DNA from: Bacillus siamensis KCTC 13613 | Lineage (GTDB): Bacteria; Bacillota; Bacilli; Bacillales; Bacillaceae | Length of the DNA: 64,000 nucleotides | Reading direction: 5' to 3' | Assembly: GCF_000262045.1 (NCBI RefSeq) | Contig: NZ_AJVF01000039.1 | Location: 186,001-250,000 of the forward strand | Shown: piece after piece, positions 18,476 through 28,040 of the stretch | Layout of the letters: each line of letters starts with the position of its first letter | How positions within the stretch are numbered: the stretch's first letter is position 1 | The notes under the pieces: generated by a model | Seen by the model: only the letters and a program-made list of their open reading frames with translations | Told to the model about the DNA's origin: nothing | Databases searched by the model: none | Program-made: the position numbers and the translations under genes

Positions 18476-20089
18476 TTAATACGGATCTGACGGATGGCTT
18501 TCCCGTTCAGCCTGCTTTGCCGCCTGTGCCGCATCCGTAGTGCCGATCGGCCCGCCGCTGTTGCTTTCGGAGGCTTTTTTCAGCCCTTCAGCCACGCGTT
18601 TTCCGTAGTCCGGATCTGCTTTTGTGAAATTCTCAATCATTTGGTCCTGAATGTCTTTCCGGCAGGAAGAGAGCGTATTGACCAAGTTTGTGATCAATTC
18701 GTTCCGTTCAAATTCTGAAAAACGGCGATACGTTTCTCCAGCTTGGCCGAAGTTATTCGACCGGTCGATCGCTTCCCGCTTCACATCGCCTTCGACATGA
18801 GGCGTATGGTCTTTCCCATCCTGCTTCGCTTCTTTAAGTCCGCCCATAATAGACGGCTCATAATTGACGTGCGGGTTTTGCCCTTCTGCCCGATCGACCC
18901 GATACTGCATTTGCCCGCCTTCCTGGTTGGTGGCGACATGCTTTTTCGGCGAGTTGATCGGAAGCTGCAGGTAATTTGCGCCGACGCGGTACCGCTGGGT
19001 ATCTGAATAGGCGAATGTCCGCCCTTGAAGCAATTTATCATCTGAAAAATCAAGCCCGTCCACCAGCACGCCCGTTCCGAATGAGGCTTGTTCCACCTCG
19101 GCATGGTAGTTTTCCGGATTTTTATTGAGCACCAATTTGCCGATCGGCTTCCAAGGAAAATCGTCTTTATACCACAGCTTTGTCGGGTCAAGCGGATCAA
19201 AATCCAGTTCGGGATGCTCGTCATCAGTCATGATTTGGGCATACACTTCCCACTCCGGATAATCGCCTTTTTCAATCGCGTCATACAAATCCTGTGTCGC
19301 ATGGTTAAAGTTTTTCCCCTGAATCTCTTCCGCTTCCTTCTGTGTCAGATTGCGGATGCCCTGTTTCGGTTCAAAGTGATATTTGACGAGCACGGCTTTT
19401 CCTTCTTCATTGACCCATTTGTACGCATGGACGCCTGAGCCCTGCATCTGCCGGTAGTTGGCCGGGATGCCCCACGGCGAAAACAAGAAAGTGATCATAT
19501 GAGTCGCTTCCGGTGATTGGGAGATGAAGTCGAAAATACGCTCACCGTCCTGTATGTTCGTAACCGGATCAGGCTGAAATGCGTGAACAAGATCCGGAAA
19601 CTTCAACGGATCACGGATAAAAAAGATTTTCAAGTTATTGCCGACCAGATCCCAGTTGCCGTCTTCCGTATAAAGCTTAACGGCAAAACCCCGGGGATCA
19701 CGCAGTGTTTCCGGCGAGTGCTTTCCGTGATTGACGGTTGAAAAGCGCACAAACGCCGGTGTTTTCGTTCCTTTCTTTTGGAACACCTTCGCCCTTGTGT
19801 ATTTTGAAATCTCCTCGTCTCCAAAACTTCCGTACGCCTCAAAGTATCCGTGTGCACCGGCGCCGCGCGCGTGAACGACGCGCTCCGGAATCCGTTCACG
19901 GTCAAAGTGGCTGATTTTCTCCAAAAAATCATAATTCTCCAATGTCGTCGGCCCTCTATTGCCGACTGTCCTGACATTCTGGTTGTCAGTGACCGGATGG
20001 CCCTGCCGGTTTGTCAGCGTGTCTTCTGACTCGCCTTTACCGGTCGTCTTACTGGAAAGCGCTTCTTCGCTGTCTTTGTTATTTTCCAT
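18476..20089 (-). CDS. katX: Spore catalase KatX
   Basis: Breaks down hydrogen peroxide; KatX is the catalase made in the forespore and protects germinating spores. 537 residues. The distal haem His73 sits in [12 protein letters not shown], the haem-side Asn in [10 protein letters not shown] and the proximal tyrosine in [14 protein letters not shown]. The start at 20089 ([11 protein letters not shown]) follows AAGGAGGG; the frame is open to 20137 but that start has no ribosome site. The hydrophilic N-terminal 50 residues resemble KatX rather than KatA. A sigma-F-like promoter lies just upstream. Could also be read as a general clade-3 catalase, but the promoter and N-terminus favour KatX. Confidence 0.88.
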   Translation of the reverse strand: MENNKDSEEALSSKTTGKGESEDTLTNRQGHPVTDNQNVRTVGNRGPTTLENYDFLEKISHFDRERIPERVVHARGAGAHGYFEAYGSFGDEEISKYTRAKVFQKKGTKTPAFVRFSTVNHGKHSPETLRDPRGFAVKLYTEDGNWDLVGNNLKIFFIRDPLKFPDLVHAFQPDPVTNIQDGERIFDFISQSPEATHMITFLFSPWGIPANYRQMQGSGVHAYKWVNEEGKAVLVKYHFEPKQGIRNLTQKEAEEIQGKNFNHATQDLYDAIEKGDYPEWEVYAQIMTDDEHPELDFDPLDPTKLWYKDDFPWKPIGKLVLNKNPENYHAEVEQASFGTGVLVDGLDFSDDKLLQGRTFAYSDTQRYRVGANYLQLPINSPKKHVATNQEGGQMQYRVDRAEGQNPHVNYEPSIMGGLKEAKQDGKDHTPHVEGDVKREAIDRSNNFGQAGETYRRFSEFERNELITNLVNTLSSCRKDIQDQMIENFTKADPDYGKRVAEGLKKASESNSGGPIGTTDAAQAAKQAERESHPSDPY

Positions 20090-20116
20090 TGCTGAACCCT
20101 CCTTTTTGAACGGTAT

Positions 20117-20147
20117 CAATATGCCCAGCAGAGCCATTTTTTAAAAC
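20117..20147 (-). promoter_or_regulatory. Candidate sigma-F promoter of katX
   Basis: On the minus strand GTTTT (rc of 20143-20147), a 16-base spacer and GGGCATATTG (rc of 20117-20126) resemble the sigma-F pattern GYWTA-N14-16-GGNNANAMTN at most positions. katX is a known forespore sigma-F gene in B. subtilis. Confidence 0.5.
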
Positions 20148-20205
20148 CCGTTTTCAAAAGAAGAGGTTATTCCGCAATCGGCGTTAAAGATCCGCCGTTC
20201 CATAC

Positions 20206-21504
20206 TCAGGCCAGCCATAACAGCCATAAATAAAGCCCGATCAGGGTGATGAATAACGTCGGAACGGTTAATATCAGACCTGTTTTGAAATACATTCCCC
20301 AGGAAATTTTCACGTTTTTCCGGCTCAGCACATGGAGCCATAACAATGTCGCCAGCGACCCGATCGGCGTGATTTTCGGCCCGAGGTCCGAACCGATAAC
20401 ATTCGCGTAAATCAATGCTTCTCTCATCAGCCCGTGAGCGTCCGTTCCGCTGATGGCTATGGCGTCAATCATCACCGTCGGCAAGTTATTCATAACGGAG
20501 GACAGAACCGCAGCGATAAAACCCATTCCGAGTGTCCCCGCAAACAGTCCGTGATCCGCCGCTTTCTGAATAAGCTGAGAAAGAAGATCCGTCAGTCCGG
20601 CATTCCGCAAGCCGTACACGACAACATACATGCCGACAGAAAAAAACACGATGGCCCACGGGGCGTCCCTGATGACTTGTTTTGCAGGGACGGCGGGGCT
20701 TCGCTGCGCCAGAATGAGAAAAATAACCGCGATGGAGCCGGCAACGAAGGACACAGGGATCGACAGCAGCGCGCTGACGAAATACCCGATCAATAAAACG
20801 GCCAGGACACCCCATGATAACCGGAAAAGGCGCTCATCCTTAATGGCGGATGCAGGATGTTTCACAAGGCCGGTGTCAAACCGTTTCGGAATGTTTTTTC
20901 TGAAATAGAGATACAGCACCAAAATGCTTGCCGCCAAAGAAAAGAGGTTGGGCACCAGCATACGTGATGCATATTCAATGTATCCGATATGAAAGTAATC
21001 CGCGGATACGATATTGACCAAATTGCTGACCACGAGCGGGAGCGAGGTAGTATCGGCGATGAACCCTCCGGCGATAATAAACGGTAAAATCAGCTTTTCA
21101 GGTAAATCTAAAGCCCGCACCATCGCCAGTACGATCGGCGTCAAAATGAGCGCCGCTCCGTCATTGGCAAACAGGGCGGAGACCACAGCCCCTAAGACGG
21201 AAACATAGAGAAACATCCGCAGCCCGCTGCCTTTGGCCGCCATGGCCATATGCAGCGCGGCCCATTCAAAAAATCCGATGCTGTCAAGAATCAATGAAAT
21301 GATAATAATGGCGATAAAGGCAAGTGTCGCATTCCAGACGATTCCCGTCACTTCCGCGATATCATGCAGGCTGACTGCCCCCGCAATCAAAGCGAGGACC
21401 GCTCCGCCGCAGGCAGACCAGCCGATTGATATGTGTTTCGGCTGCCAAATGACAAATACAAGTGTCAGCACAAAAATCAGCGCTGATAAAACCGCAATTC
21501 CCAA
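20206..21504 (-). CDS. ArsB-type arsenite/anion efflux permease
   Basis: Probable arsenite or antimonite exporter of the ArsB/NhaD ion-transporter superfamily. 432 residues, about eleven to twelve hydrophobic segments; [19 protein letters not shown] and [21 protein letters not shown] are the repeated half-motifs of ArsB. It resembles the ArsB homologue YwrK of B. subtilis. It lies 13 bp downstream of an ArsR-type gene, which supports metal(loid) efflux. There is no arsenate reductase gene (arsC) next to it, so this pair would act on trivalent species only unless arsC lies elsewhere. ATG at 21504 follows AAGGAGG. Confidence 0.82.
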   Translation of the reverse strand: MGIAVLSALIFVLTLVFVIWQPKHISIGWSACGGAVLALIAGAVSLHDIAEVTGIVWNATLAFIAIIIISLILDSIGFFEWAALHMAMAAKGSGLRMFLYVSVLGAVVSALFANDGAALILTPIVLAMVRALDLPEKLILPFIIAGGFIADTTSLPLVVSNLVNIVSADYFHIGYIEYASRMLVPNLFSLAASILVLYLYFRKNIPKRFDTGLVKHPASAIKDERLFRLSWGVLAVLLIGYFVSALLSIPVSFVAGSIAVIFLILAQRSPAVPAKQVIRDAPWAIVFFSVGMYVVVYGLRNAGLTDLLSQLIQKAADHGLFAGTLGMGFIAAVLSSVMNNLPTVMIDAIAISGTDAHGLMREALIYANVIGSDLGPKITPIGSLATLLWLHVLSRKNVKISWGMYFKTGLILTVPTLFITLIGLYLWLLWLA

Positions 21505-21517
21505 GAATATATCCTCC

Positions 21518-21868
21518 TTATCGGCATGAAACAGCGACTTCTTTTTGCCGCAATGTCTGTAAAACGCCGTCCTTTTCGTCTATCTGCTGCAGAATGGAGC
21601 GGACCAGCGCGTATTCCGGACCGGACGGATGAATGGCATAGTACCGCCACTGGCCTTCCCGCCTTTCCCGCACAAGCCCGGCGTTCTTTAATTTCCGCAA
21701 GTGCTGGCTGATGCCGGGCTGACTCATGCCAAAAATGGCCGTCAGCTCACAGACACAATATTCTTTCTCCTTCAGAAATTTCAGCATCAAAAGCCTTGTC
21801 ATGTCGCTGAGAAGCTTGAGGCATTGGCTGACCCCTTCGGAACTTAAGGCGTTATGCTGTCGTTGCAT
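21518..21868 (-). CDS. ArsR/SmtB-family metal(loid)-responsive repressor
   Basis: Winged-helix repressor expected to control its own operon and the downstream efflux gene, leaving DNA when it binds As(III)/Sb(III) through cysteines. 116 residues. The recognition region contains CVCEL ([25 protein letters not shown]), the classic alpha-3 CxC metal site of ArsR. The wing is [11 protein letters not shown]. An additional Cys lies at the extreme C-terminus. ATG at 21868 follows AGGAGTGAG. A pair of TTATATAA boxes upstream is a candidate operator. Confidence 0.9.
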   Translation of the reverse strand: MQRQHNALSSEGVSQCLKLLSDMTRLLMLKFLKEKEYCVCELTAIFGMSQPGISQHLRKLKNAGLVRERREGQWRYYAIHPSGPEYALVRSILQQIDEKDGVLQTLRQKEVAVSCR

Positions 21869-21891
21869 GCTCTCACTCCTTTTTTACATCA

Positions 21892-21915
21892 TTATATAAG
21901 CATCTGTTTATATAA
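21892..21915 (-). promoter_or_regulatory. Candidate ArsR operator with promoter elements
   Basis: Two identical 8-bp palindromes TTATATAA (21892-21899 and 21908-21915), centres 16 bp apart, lie 23-47 bp before the arsR start. The spacing and AT-rich dyads suit an ArsR-type dimer site overlapping the promoter. Confidence 0.5.
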
Positions 21916-21929
21916 GTAAATAACAATAT

Positions 21930-21965
21930 AAAAAAGCCGGCTTTGCACGTTTTGCAAAACCGGCT
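21930..21965 (-). terminator. Terminator of the siderophore importer operon
   Basis: In the minus direction AGCCGGTTTTGC (rc of 21954-21965) pairs with GCAAAGCCGGCT (rc of 21935-21946) with one G-U wobble, followed by a T-run. The wobble would be a mismatch in the opposite transcript, which supports the direction. Confidence 0.85.
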
Positions 21966-21970
21966 CATGT

Positions 21971-22867
21971 TTATTTTTGGAACAGCTTTTTCGCTTCATC
22001 CATTGCTAATTTATTTCCCAGTGCCGAATAATCAAGCCAAGGCTGATCGGCAATCTTATAGACGTGGTTTGCTTTCACGGCCTTCAGCCCTTTCCATACA
22101 GCGCTTTTTTGCAATTCTTTAAAAGCTTGCTGTGACTTGTCGTCTCTGTTAACGACCACGAAAATCGCATCTGCGTTGTAATCCGGCAGCACTTCTTGAG
22201 AAATGACCTCATAAGGGCGGGAGGTGTTCATGTCTTTAATGCCGTCAGCAGGCTTCAGTTTCAGGTCATCAAACAGAATCGGACCCATCGGGCGGCGTGT
22301 GCTGAAGACGCGAAGTTCTTTTGCATTCACGCGGATCGCCATGACTTTGGCGTTTTTCCCTAATTCCTTATCGATCATAGATTTGACTTGTTTTGTTTCA
22401 TCTTCGTAATCTTGAATAAAGGTTTTCGCTTCTTTTTCACGGTTGACGATTTTTCCGATGTCTTTTAAATGATCGCGCCAAGTGCCTTTATCAAGGTCGA
22501 AAACGTGTGTGTTTCCGATTTTCTTGTATTTTGACACATCTTTTCCTGCAAATTCTTTATCAAGATAAATGTTGTCAGGGTTCAGTTCGAGTAACGCTTC
22601 CATATCCGGATCTGAGGCAGGGCCGAGTTTTTTCGTGTCTTTCAGCTGATTTTTTACATGAGGGAGAAAATCTTTTAATTCTCCGCCCACGACGGAACCG
22701 GCCGGTGTAATGCCGAGAGCCAGCAGGTCATTTGTCAGGTGAATGGACATCGAAGCGATTTTATGATCACCGGATGCCTTTTTTGTCTCTGGCTGTGTTG
22801 AATCGGATTGGCAGGCTGCCAATAAAAAAATACACATGAAACTGACGAGGGCAATTATTTTTTTCAT
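21971..22867 (-). CDS. Iron-siderophore ABC transporter, substrate-binding lipoprotein
   Basis: Binds a ferric siderophore outside the membrane and hands it to the two permeases encoded upstream. 298 residues; lipobox LAAC with Cys19 (MKKIIALVSFMCIFLLAACQ), then a class III periplasmic-binding fold of the FhuD/FeuA type, with the long connecting helix around residues 140-170. The ligand cannot be told; homologues in B. subtilis (YxeB, YfiY) bind hydroxamates, which is a reasonable guess. Last gene of a three-gene operon, 16 bp after the second permease and followed by a terminator. Having the binding protein last is unusual, since most such operons start with it. Confidence 0.87.
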   Translation of the reverse strand: MKKIIALVSFMCIFLLAACQSDSTQPETKKASGDHKIASMSIHLTNDLLALGITPAGSVVGGELKDFLPHVKNQLKDTKKLGPASDPDMEALLELNPDNIYLDKEFAGKDVSKYKKIGNTHVFDLDKGTWRDHLKDIGKIVNREKEAKTFIQDYEDETKQVKSMIDKELGKNAKVMAIRVNAKELRVFSTRRPMGPILFDDLKLKPADGIKDMNTSRPYEVISQEVLPDYNADAIFVVVNRDDKSQQAFKELQKSAVWKGLKAVKANHVYKIADQPWLDYSALGNKLAMDEAKKLFQK

Positions 22868-22883
22868 GAGAAGACTCCTTGTT

Positions 22884-23897
22884 TTATGTTTTGATTTTCA
22901 TAACCAGATAGAGAAAATACGGCGCGCCGATGGCTGCCGCAACCACCCCGGCCGGAATGGCGTTCGGCTGAAACAGGGAGCGGCCGATGGTATCGGCCGC
23001 GACAAGAATGACGAGGCCGATTAACCCCGCAATCGGGATGATATGCTGATGCATGGTGCCGACGAGCCGTCTCGTCAAATGTGGGGCGGCAAAGCCGATA
23101 AAGCCGATTCCGCCGGCCATCGCCACACTCGCGCAAGACAGGCCGACCGCTATGGCGATCAGCATGATCCTTTTTCTCTGCACGTGTGCGCCAAGCCCCG
23201 CGGCGGCCTGGTCACCGAGCATTAAAATGTTCAAAGACCGGGCGTTAAGCCATGCAAGCGGTGCGAGAATGCCGATCCAGGGCAATAGAGACCATACGTG
23301 AATCCAGTCCCTGCCCCAAACGTTCCCCACCAGCCAGCGGGAAGCGAATGTATAGGTTTCTTCATTCAGACGCAGCGACATAAACAATGTAACGGCGCTG
23401 AAGCCTGCGGAAACGGCGATCCCGACTAACAGCATGCGGATCGTTAAAAAGCCGTTCAGCCTGTCGTACGTGAGCACTACGATCAGCAGAGCGGCGAGGG
23501 TTCCGCCCGCAAACGTAAATAACGGGATGAACATCGACGCCTGCGCCTCAAGTGAATGAAAGAACGTGATATACATCATCAGTCCGAACGAAGCCCCGGC
23601 ATGAAGCCCAAGGATTCCCGGATCGGCAAGCGGATTCCGGGATACGCCCTGCAAAATAGCGCCCGACACGCCTAAACCGATACCGGCCAGCATCGTCACC
23701 AGTATCCGGGGGAGCCGGTAATCGAATAAAACGGTTGTACTTTGAAACGTGCCGTATCCGAACAGCGTTTTTCCCACCGTAAAGGGAGAAAGCCGGAATG
23801 AGCCCGTATGCAGCCCGATCAGAATAATGCAAACGGCGATGATCAGCAGAATGAGGCCTGCCGCCGCCGCTTTTTTGGTTTCCTTCTGCACCTTCAT
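22884..23897 (-). CDS. Iron-siderophore ABC transporter permease (FecCD family), second gene
   Basis: Membrane half of a ferric siderophore importer. 337 residues, about nine to ten hydrophobic segments. The family signature GVSGAILQGVSRNPLADPGILGL is present near residues 75-97, and GGIGFIGFAAPHLTRRLVG near 260-280 is the loop that contacts the ATPase. The ATG at 23897 directly follows the stop codon of the upstream permease, indicating tight coupling. It pairs with the 342-residue permease as a heterodimer. Confidence 0.9.
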   Translation of the reverse strand: MKVQKETKKAAAAGLILLIIAVCIILIGLHTGSFRLSPFTVGKTLFGYGTFQSTTVLFDYRLPRILVTMLAGIGLGVSGAILQGVSRNPLADPGILGLHAGASFGLMMYITFFHSLEAQASMFIPLFTFAGGTLAALLIVVLTYDRLNGFLTIRMLLVGIAVSAGFSAVTLFMSLRLNEETYTFASRWLVGNVWGRDWIHVWSLLPWIGILAPLAWLNARSLNILMLGDQAAAGLGAHVQRKRIMLIAIAVGLSCASVAMAGGIGFIGFAAPHLTRRLVGTMHQHIIPIAGLIGLVILVAADTIGRSLFQPNAIPAGVVAAAIGAPYFLYLVMKIKT

Positions 23898-24926
23898 TTA
23901 TAATTCTCTCCCTTCCTTGCGGGCAATATAAAGAAAGAAAGGGACACCGACAAGGGCGACCATGATGCCTATTGCCAATTCTCTCGGGGGACTGACCGTT
24001 CGCGAGGCCAAGTCGGCCAAAATCAAAAGAATCGCTCCAAGCAACGCGGACATCGGAATAATCAGCCTGTACGTAACGCCGACGATCTTGCGGGCGATAT
24101 GGGGGATGACCAGCCCGACGAAGCCGATTGCACCGGCAGCGGAAACAGACACACCGGCAAGAACAACGGCGATCATTAATCCCGCGGCACGCGTCAGAGC
24201 AGTGTTCACCCCTAAATTCGCCGCAACGTCATTTCCCATTGAGAGAAGGGTGACGGACCGGCCCATGAATGTCGCGAGAATGATGAAGACCGCAATCACG
24301 GGAGCAAGGACTTGTAAATGAGCCCACTTGATTCCTGAGACCCCGCCGGCGTACCAGAAGGCCAAATCCTGGCTTAAATCGTAATAAATCGCCACACCTG
24401 TGCTGAGTGAATGTAATAGAGCGGCTACAACCGCCCCGGCAAGCGTCACTTTTAAAGGTGTCATGCTGCTTTTTCCCGCCGCGCTGATAAAGAAAATCAA
24501 GCCTGTGCTTGCCAGTGCGCCCAAAAACGACATTACCATCAGCAGGGCGTATGACAAATGAGGGAAAAAAGCAAAGCTGAGCGCAACAACAAACATGGCT
24601 CCTGCATTTACGCCTAAGACACCCGAATCGGCAAGCGGGTTTCTCGTGACACCTTGCATGAGGGCGCCGGCTGCTGCAAAGGCGGCGCCTGTAACGGCCG
24701 CGCCGAGCACTCTCGGAAGGCGCAATTCATGAATGATCTGCTGGCCCGTCATGTTTGGATTGTAATCAGCAATCGCCGACCACACCGTATGTAAAGTAAT
24801 GTCTTTCGCGCCGAATGAGACGGCGAAAAAAATAGACACAAGCAGTCCGATTACCGCGATCAGGAAGAAAATCCCGTTTTTTAAGATGCTGATCAGACGG
24901 CTTGCGGACGTGACAGAATCGCTCAA
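23898..24926 (-). CDS. Iron-siderophore ABC transporter permease (FecCD family), first gene
   Basis: First gene of the importer operon. 342 residues, nine to ten hydrophobic segments, signature AGALMQGVTRNPLADSGVLGV near residues 86-106 and the ATPase-contact loop GAIGFVGLVIPHIARKIVG. The start is a TTG at 24926 with AGGTGA eight bases upstream; there is no nearby ATG. A Fur box lies 48 bp upstream. No ATP-binding gene occurs in the operon, so an ATPase encoded elsewhere is needed; in B. subtilis YusV energises several such importers, which is the likely arrangement here. Confidence 0.9.
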   Translation of the reverse strand: MSDSVTSASRLISILKNGIFFLIAVIGLLVSIFFAVSFGAKDITLHTVWSAIADYNPNMTGQQIIHELRLPRVLGAAVTGAAFAAAGALMQGVTRNPLADSGVLGVNAGAMFVVALSFAFFPHLSYALLMVMSFLGALASTGLIFFISAAGKSSMTPLKVTLAGAVVAALLHSLSTGVAIYYDLSQDLAFWYAGGVSGIKWAHLQVLAPVIAVFIILATFMGRSVTLLSMGNDVAANLGVNTALTRAAGLMIAVVLAGVSVSAAGAIGFVGLVIPHIARKIVGVTYRLIIPMSALLGAILLILADLASRTVSPPRELAIGIMVALVGVPFFLYIARKEGREL

Positions 24927-24974
24927 AAATCAATTCACCTACTTTTATGATCATTGTCCGGTATTTATTGAACA

Positions 24975-24989
24975 TGAGAATCATTTTCA
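24975..24989 (-). promoter_or_regulatory. Fur box of the siderophore importer operon
   Basis: TGAGAATCATTTTCA fits the 7-1-7 Fur consensus TGATAATNATTATCA with one mismatch in each half. It is centred 56 bp before the TTG start, so iron sufficiency should repress the operon. Confidence 0.85.
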
Positions 24990-25138
24990 TTTGAACCATC
25001 ATATTATAACCAGCCGATTTTCAAAACGCAATAGAGTGTTCAACAATGATGCCCTTTTTTCTTTCATGTTTATATTGTAAAAAAGAAGTGAAAAACGTGA
25101 AAGAGGAAATTGAATATAATCAGAAAGGGGGGAGACAA

Positions 25139-25729
25139 ATGGCGGGAGAACGAAAGCCTTTGCCGATTGAATTTTACCAAAGACCGTCAGTAGAGCTTGC
25201 TCCTTTATTGCTCGGCTGTCTCTTAGTAAAAGAGACGGATGAGGGAACGGCTTCAGGCTTTATCGTGGAAACGGAAGCTTATATGGGAGCGGATGACCGA
25301 GCGGCGCACAGTTTCGGCAACCGGCGCACGAAACGGACGGAAATTATGTTCCACGAGGCGGGCCGCATTTATACATATGTCATGCACACCCATACATTAA
25401 TGAACGTCGTCGCCGCTGACATCGGCATTCCGCAGGCCGTGTTAATCAGGGCGGCAGAGCCCCATGAAGGTCAGTTCCTGATGGAGCGCAGGAGACCGGG
25501 CAGACCCCCGAGAGAGTGGACAAACGGCCCGGGGAAGCTGACGAAGGCGATGGGCATTTCAATGAACGACTACGGCGGCATGATCACGGAACAGCCGCTG
25601 TATATTACGGAAGGCTTTACACCGGAGCATATATCAACAGGCCCGAGAATCGGGATTGACAACAGCGGAGAAGCCCGGGATTATCCGTGGCGCTATTGGG
25701 TGACGGGGAACCGGTATGTCTCACGCTGA
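25139..25729 (+). CDS. yxlJ: 3-methyladenine DNA glycosylase (AAG family), YxlJ
   Basis: Cuts alkylated and deaminated purines out of DNA, starting base excision repair. 196 residues of the monofunctional AAG/MPG family. The catalytic region GFIVETEAYMGADDRAAHS (about 39-57) contains the expected Glu, and NGPGKLTKAMGI forms the second conserved segment. The ATG at 25139 has AAAGGGGGG upstream and gives MAGERKPLPIEFY; the longer frame from 25046 has no ribosome site. The gene is read away from the siderophore operon. Confidence 0.94.
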   Translation: MAGERKPLPIEFYQRPSVELAPLLLGCLLVKETDEGTASGFIVETEAYMGADDRAAHSFGNRRTKRTEIMFHEAGRIYTYVMHTHTLMNVVAADIGIPQAVLIRAAEPHEGQFLMERRRPGRPPREWTNGPGKLTKAMGISMNDYGGMITEQPLYITEGFTPEHISTGPRIGIDNSGEARDYPWRYWVTGNRYVSR

Positions 25730-25789
25730 CCATGTTTACAGCCGCTGATAACAGGGGAAAGACAAGGTAAAAGAAAGGGGATTCAAACA

Positions 25790-25915
25790 TTGAAAAAATT
25801 TTTCAAAACAATTATCAAATGGGCGCCCGTCATCTATCCGATCATCAGAAAAATCGTAAAAGAACGGAAGTCATCTAAGCGAAACCGCATGTCCGCTTCC
25901 CGAACAGCCGGCTGA
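25790..25915 (+). CDS. 41-residue basic, amphipathic small protein, function unknown
   Basis: A short frame from a TTG at 25790 with AAAGGGG eight bases upstream, giving [26 protein letters not shown] and then a Lys/Arg/Ser-rich tail of about 15 residues to a TGA at 25913. The stop lies inside a strong terminator, as usual for a real gene end. The first 25 residues look like a short hydrophobic helix flanked by basic residues, so membrane association or a peptide role is possible. It may correspond to a B. subtilis yxz-series gene, but I am not sure enough to name it. Start and terminator context make translation likely. Confidence 0.6.
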   Translation: MKKFFKTIIKWAPVIYPIIRKIVKERKSSKRNRMSASRTAG

Positions 25916-25930
25916 TCCGGCTGTTTTTTT
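25903..25930 (+). terminator. Terminator after the 41-residue gene
   Basis: AACAGCCGG (25903-25911) pairs with CCGGCTGTT (25917-25925), then Ts. Confidence 0.9.
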
Positions 25931-25955
25931 ACGGGCTTTGCCTCAGGCTGCTGCA

Positions 25956-25984
25956 TTGACTTGAAAACCTCCCCATTATAGAAT
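25956..25984 (+). promoter_or_regulatory. Sigma-A promoter of licR
   Basis: TTGACT (25956-25961), 17-base spacer, TAGAAT (25979-25984), 77 bp before the licR ATG. Confidence 0.75.
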
Positions 25985-26061
25985 TTACATACATTTACCC
26001 CTTTTTCATCCTTTTTGCCTATTTTTTACGTCTGCATCTGATCTGATAGGAGGTTTTTCTC

Positions 26062-28017
26062 ATGCTTCATGGGCGGCTTCGTGAACTTCTGCGCTTGCTT
26101 TTAGCTGCTGAAACACCGGTTACAAGCTCAGTCATCGCTGCAAAAGTAAAGGTAACGACGCGGACGGTCCGCAATGACATAAAGGAACTGCAAACCATTG
26201 TCGAAAAACACGGCGCTTCCATTCAATCTGTCAGAGGGAGCGGCTATAAGCTGCTGATCCGGGATGAGCAGCCGTTTAAAAACTGGCTTCAGGACAATTT
26301 CCAGCAGAACAGCGCCGTGCCGATTTTTCCCGAAGAACGGATAAATTATCTGATGAAAAGACTGCTTCTGACCGACGGCTACCTCAAGCTGGATGACTTG
26401 GCAGAAGAATTGTTCATCAGTAAATCCACGCTTCAATCCGATCTGAAAGAAGTAAAAAAACGGCTCCGCCCCTATGACATCATTTTGGAAACAAGGCCGA
26501 ACTACGGCTTTAAGCTGCGCGGCGAAGAGCTCCGTCTCCGTTATTGTATGGCGGAATACTTAGTGGACGACCGCGAGCCTGAGCCTGATCTCCTGAGTGA
26601 GAAGGCCGGTATTCTGCCGAAAGACGACATTCAAGTGATCCGATCAGCCATTATGAAGCAGGTTCGAAACCATAAGATCCCGCTTTCTTTCTTCGGCCTG
26701 AACAATCTCATCATCCATATCGCCATTGCCTGCAAACGAATCCGGACAGAAAACTATGTATCTCTCATTCCGGAGGATCTTCATGATATTAAGCTTGAAA
26801 CAGAATATCAGTCAGCGGAAGCCATCGTCAAAGAGCTTGAATCGGCGCTATCCGTCACCTTTCCCGAACAGGAAACCGCCTATATCGCCATTCACCTGCT
26901 CGGGACAAAACGCATGACCCAGTCACAAATGGAAGGAAAAGAGCTTACAAGGCTGATAGACGGGGAGACCAGCCGTTTGACGGAGGCGATGATTGAAGCC
27001 ATTGAGCGGGAGCTGAAGCTCGGAATCACGGACGACAATGAGCTGAAAGCGGGTCTGGCGCTCCATATCAAGCCGGCGATTAACCGAAACCGGTACGGAA
27101 TGAACCTGAGAAACCCGATGCTTTCCGCTATAAAGGAAAATTACCCGCTAGCATTTGAAGCGGGAGTGATTGCGGGAATCGTGATTAAGGAGCAAACCGG
27201 CATTGATATTCATGAAAATGAGATCGGGTATTTGGCGCTTCATTTCGGAGCGGCCATCGAAAGGAGAAAGACAGAACGGCCGCCTAAGCGCTGCTTGATT
27301 GTCTGTGCGTCCGGCGCCGGCAGTGCACAGCTTTTAAGAGAAAAGCTGCGTTCACGGTTCGCAAAGCGCCTTGAAATCGTCGGCACAGCTGATTACTGCA
27401 GCCTTGACCAGCTTTCTTTTGAGTCGATTGATTTTGTGGTCAGCACAGTGCCGATCAAAAAAGACCTGCCTGTTCCCGTATTAAAGGTTCATACACTGTT
27501 GGGCGGCGGGGATTTTACAAAAATCGACGCCATGCTGGAAGAAAAGCGGGAACAATTGAACTTTCTGAAACCGGAGCTGGTATTTTTGCAGCAGGATCTG
27601 GAGACGAAGGAGGACGTCATCCGTTTTCTCGGACATCAGGTTGCAAAAGCCGGCCTCGCTTCTGATACTCTGACCGATTCTATTTTTGAAAGGGAAGCGA
27701 TTTCCCCTACGAGTTTCGGCAATCTCACGGCGATTCCGCATCCGCTCGTTCCGCAGACAGACACGACGTTTTGGGCGGTGTGCACGCTGAAGAAACCGAT
27801 TGACTGGGCGGATAAGCGTGTCCAATTTGTCTGCCTGCTTTGCGTCGAGAAAGAAAGCAAAGCCGACCTCCAGCATATGTACAAATGGCTAGGGGGCATG
27901 CTAGATGATCCGGCTGCGGTGAGCCGTCTCTTAAAATGCACAAACTATCACGAGGTTTTACAAGTATTCAGAGACAAACGATCAGAGAAAGACCGGGATA
28001 CACCTTTTTTCCGTTAG
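26062..28017 (+). CDS. licR: PRD-type transcriptional activator of the lic operon, LicR
   Basis: Activates licBCAH when beta-glucan oligomers are present; its activity is set by PTS phosphorylation. 651 residues. Order of domains: two N-terminal helix-turn-helix units (about 5-160), two PTS regulation domains (about 180-400) with the repeated conserved histidines (AYIAIHLLG, GYLALHFG), a IIB-like domain with its cysteine in CLIVCASGAGSAQ (about 410-420), and a C-terminal IIA-like domain whose phospho-histidine lies in LTAIPHPLVPQ. ATG at 26062 follows AGGAGG. Independent promoter and 98-bp gap before licB. Confidence 0.95.
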   Translation: MLHGRLRELLRLLLAAETPVTSSVIAAKVKVTTRTVRNDIKELQTIVEKHGASIQSVRGSGYKLLIRDEQPFKNWLQDNFQQNSAVPIFPEERINYLMKRLLLTDGYLKLDDLAEELFISKSTLQSDLKEVKKRLRPYDIILETRPNYGFKLRGEELRLRYCMAEYLVDDREPEPDLLSEKAGILPKDDIQVIRSAIMKQVRNHKIPLSFFGLNNLIIHIAIACKRIRTENYVSLIPEDLHDIKLETEYQSAEAIVKELESALSVTFPEQETAYIAIHLLGTKRMTQSQMEGKELTRLIDGETSRLTEAMIEAIERELKLGITDDNELKAGLALHIKPAINRNRYGMNLRNPMLSAIKENYPLAFEAGVIAGIVIKEQTGIDIHENEIGYLALHFGAAIERRKTERPPKRCLIVCASGAGSAQLLREKLRSRFAKRLEIVGTADYCSLDQLSFESIDFVVSTVPIKKDLPVPVLKVHTLLGGGDFTKIDAMLEEKREQLNFLKPELVFLQQDLETKEDVIRFLGHQVAKAGLASDTLTDSIFEREAISPTSFGNLTAIPHPLVPQTDTTFWAVCTLKKPIDWADKRVQFVCLLCVEKESKADLQHMYKWLGGMLDDPAAVSRLLKCTNYHEVLQVFRDKRSEKDRDTPFFR

Positions 28018-28040
28018 CAGCGGAAAAAGCCTGAGTAGTT

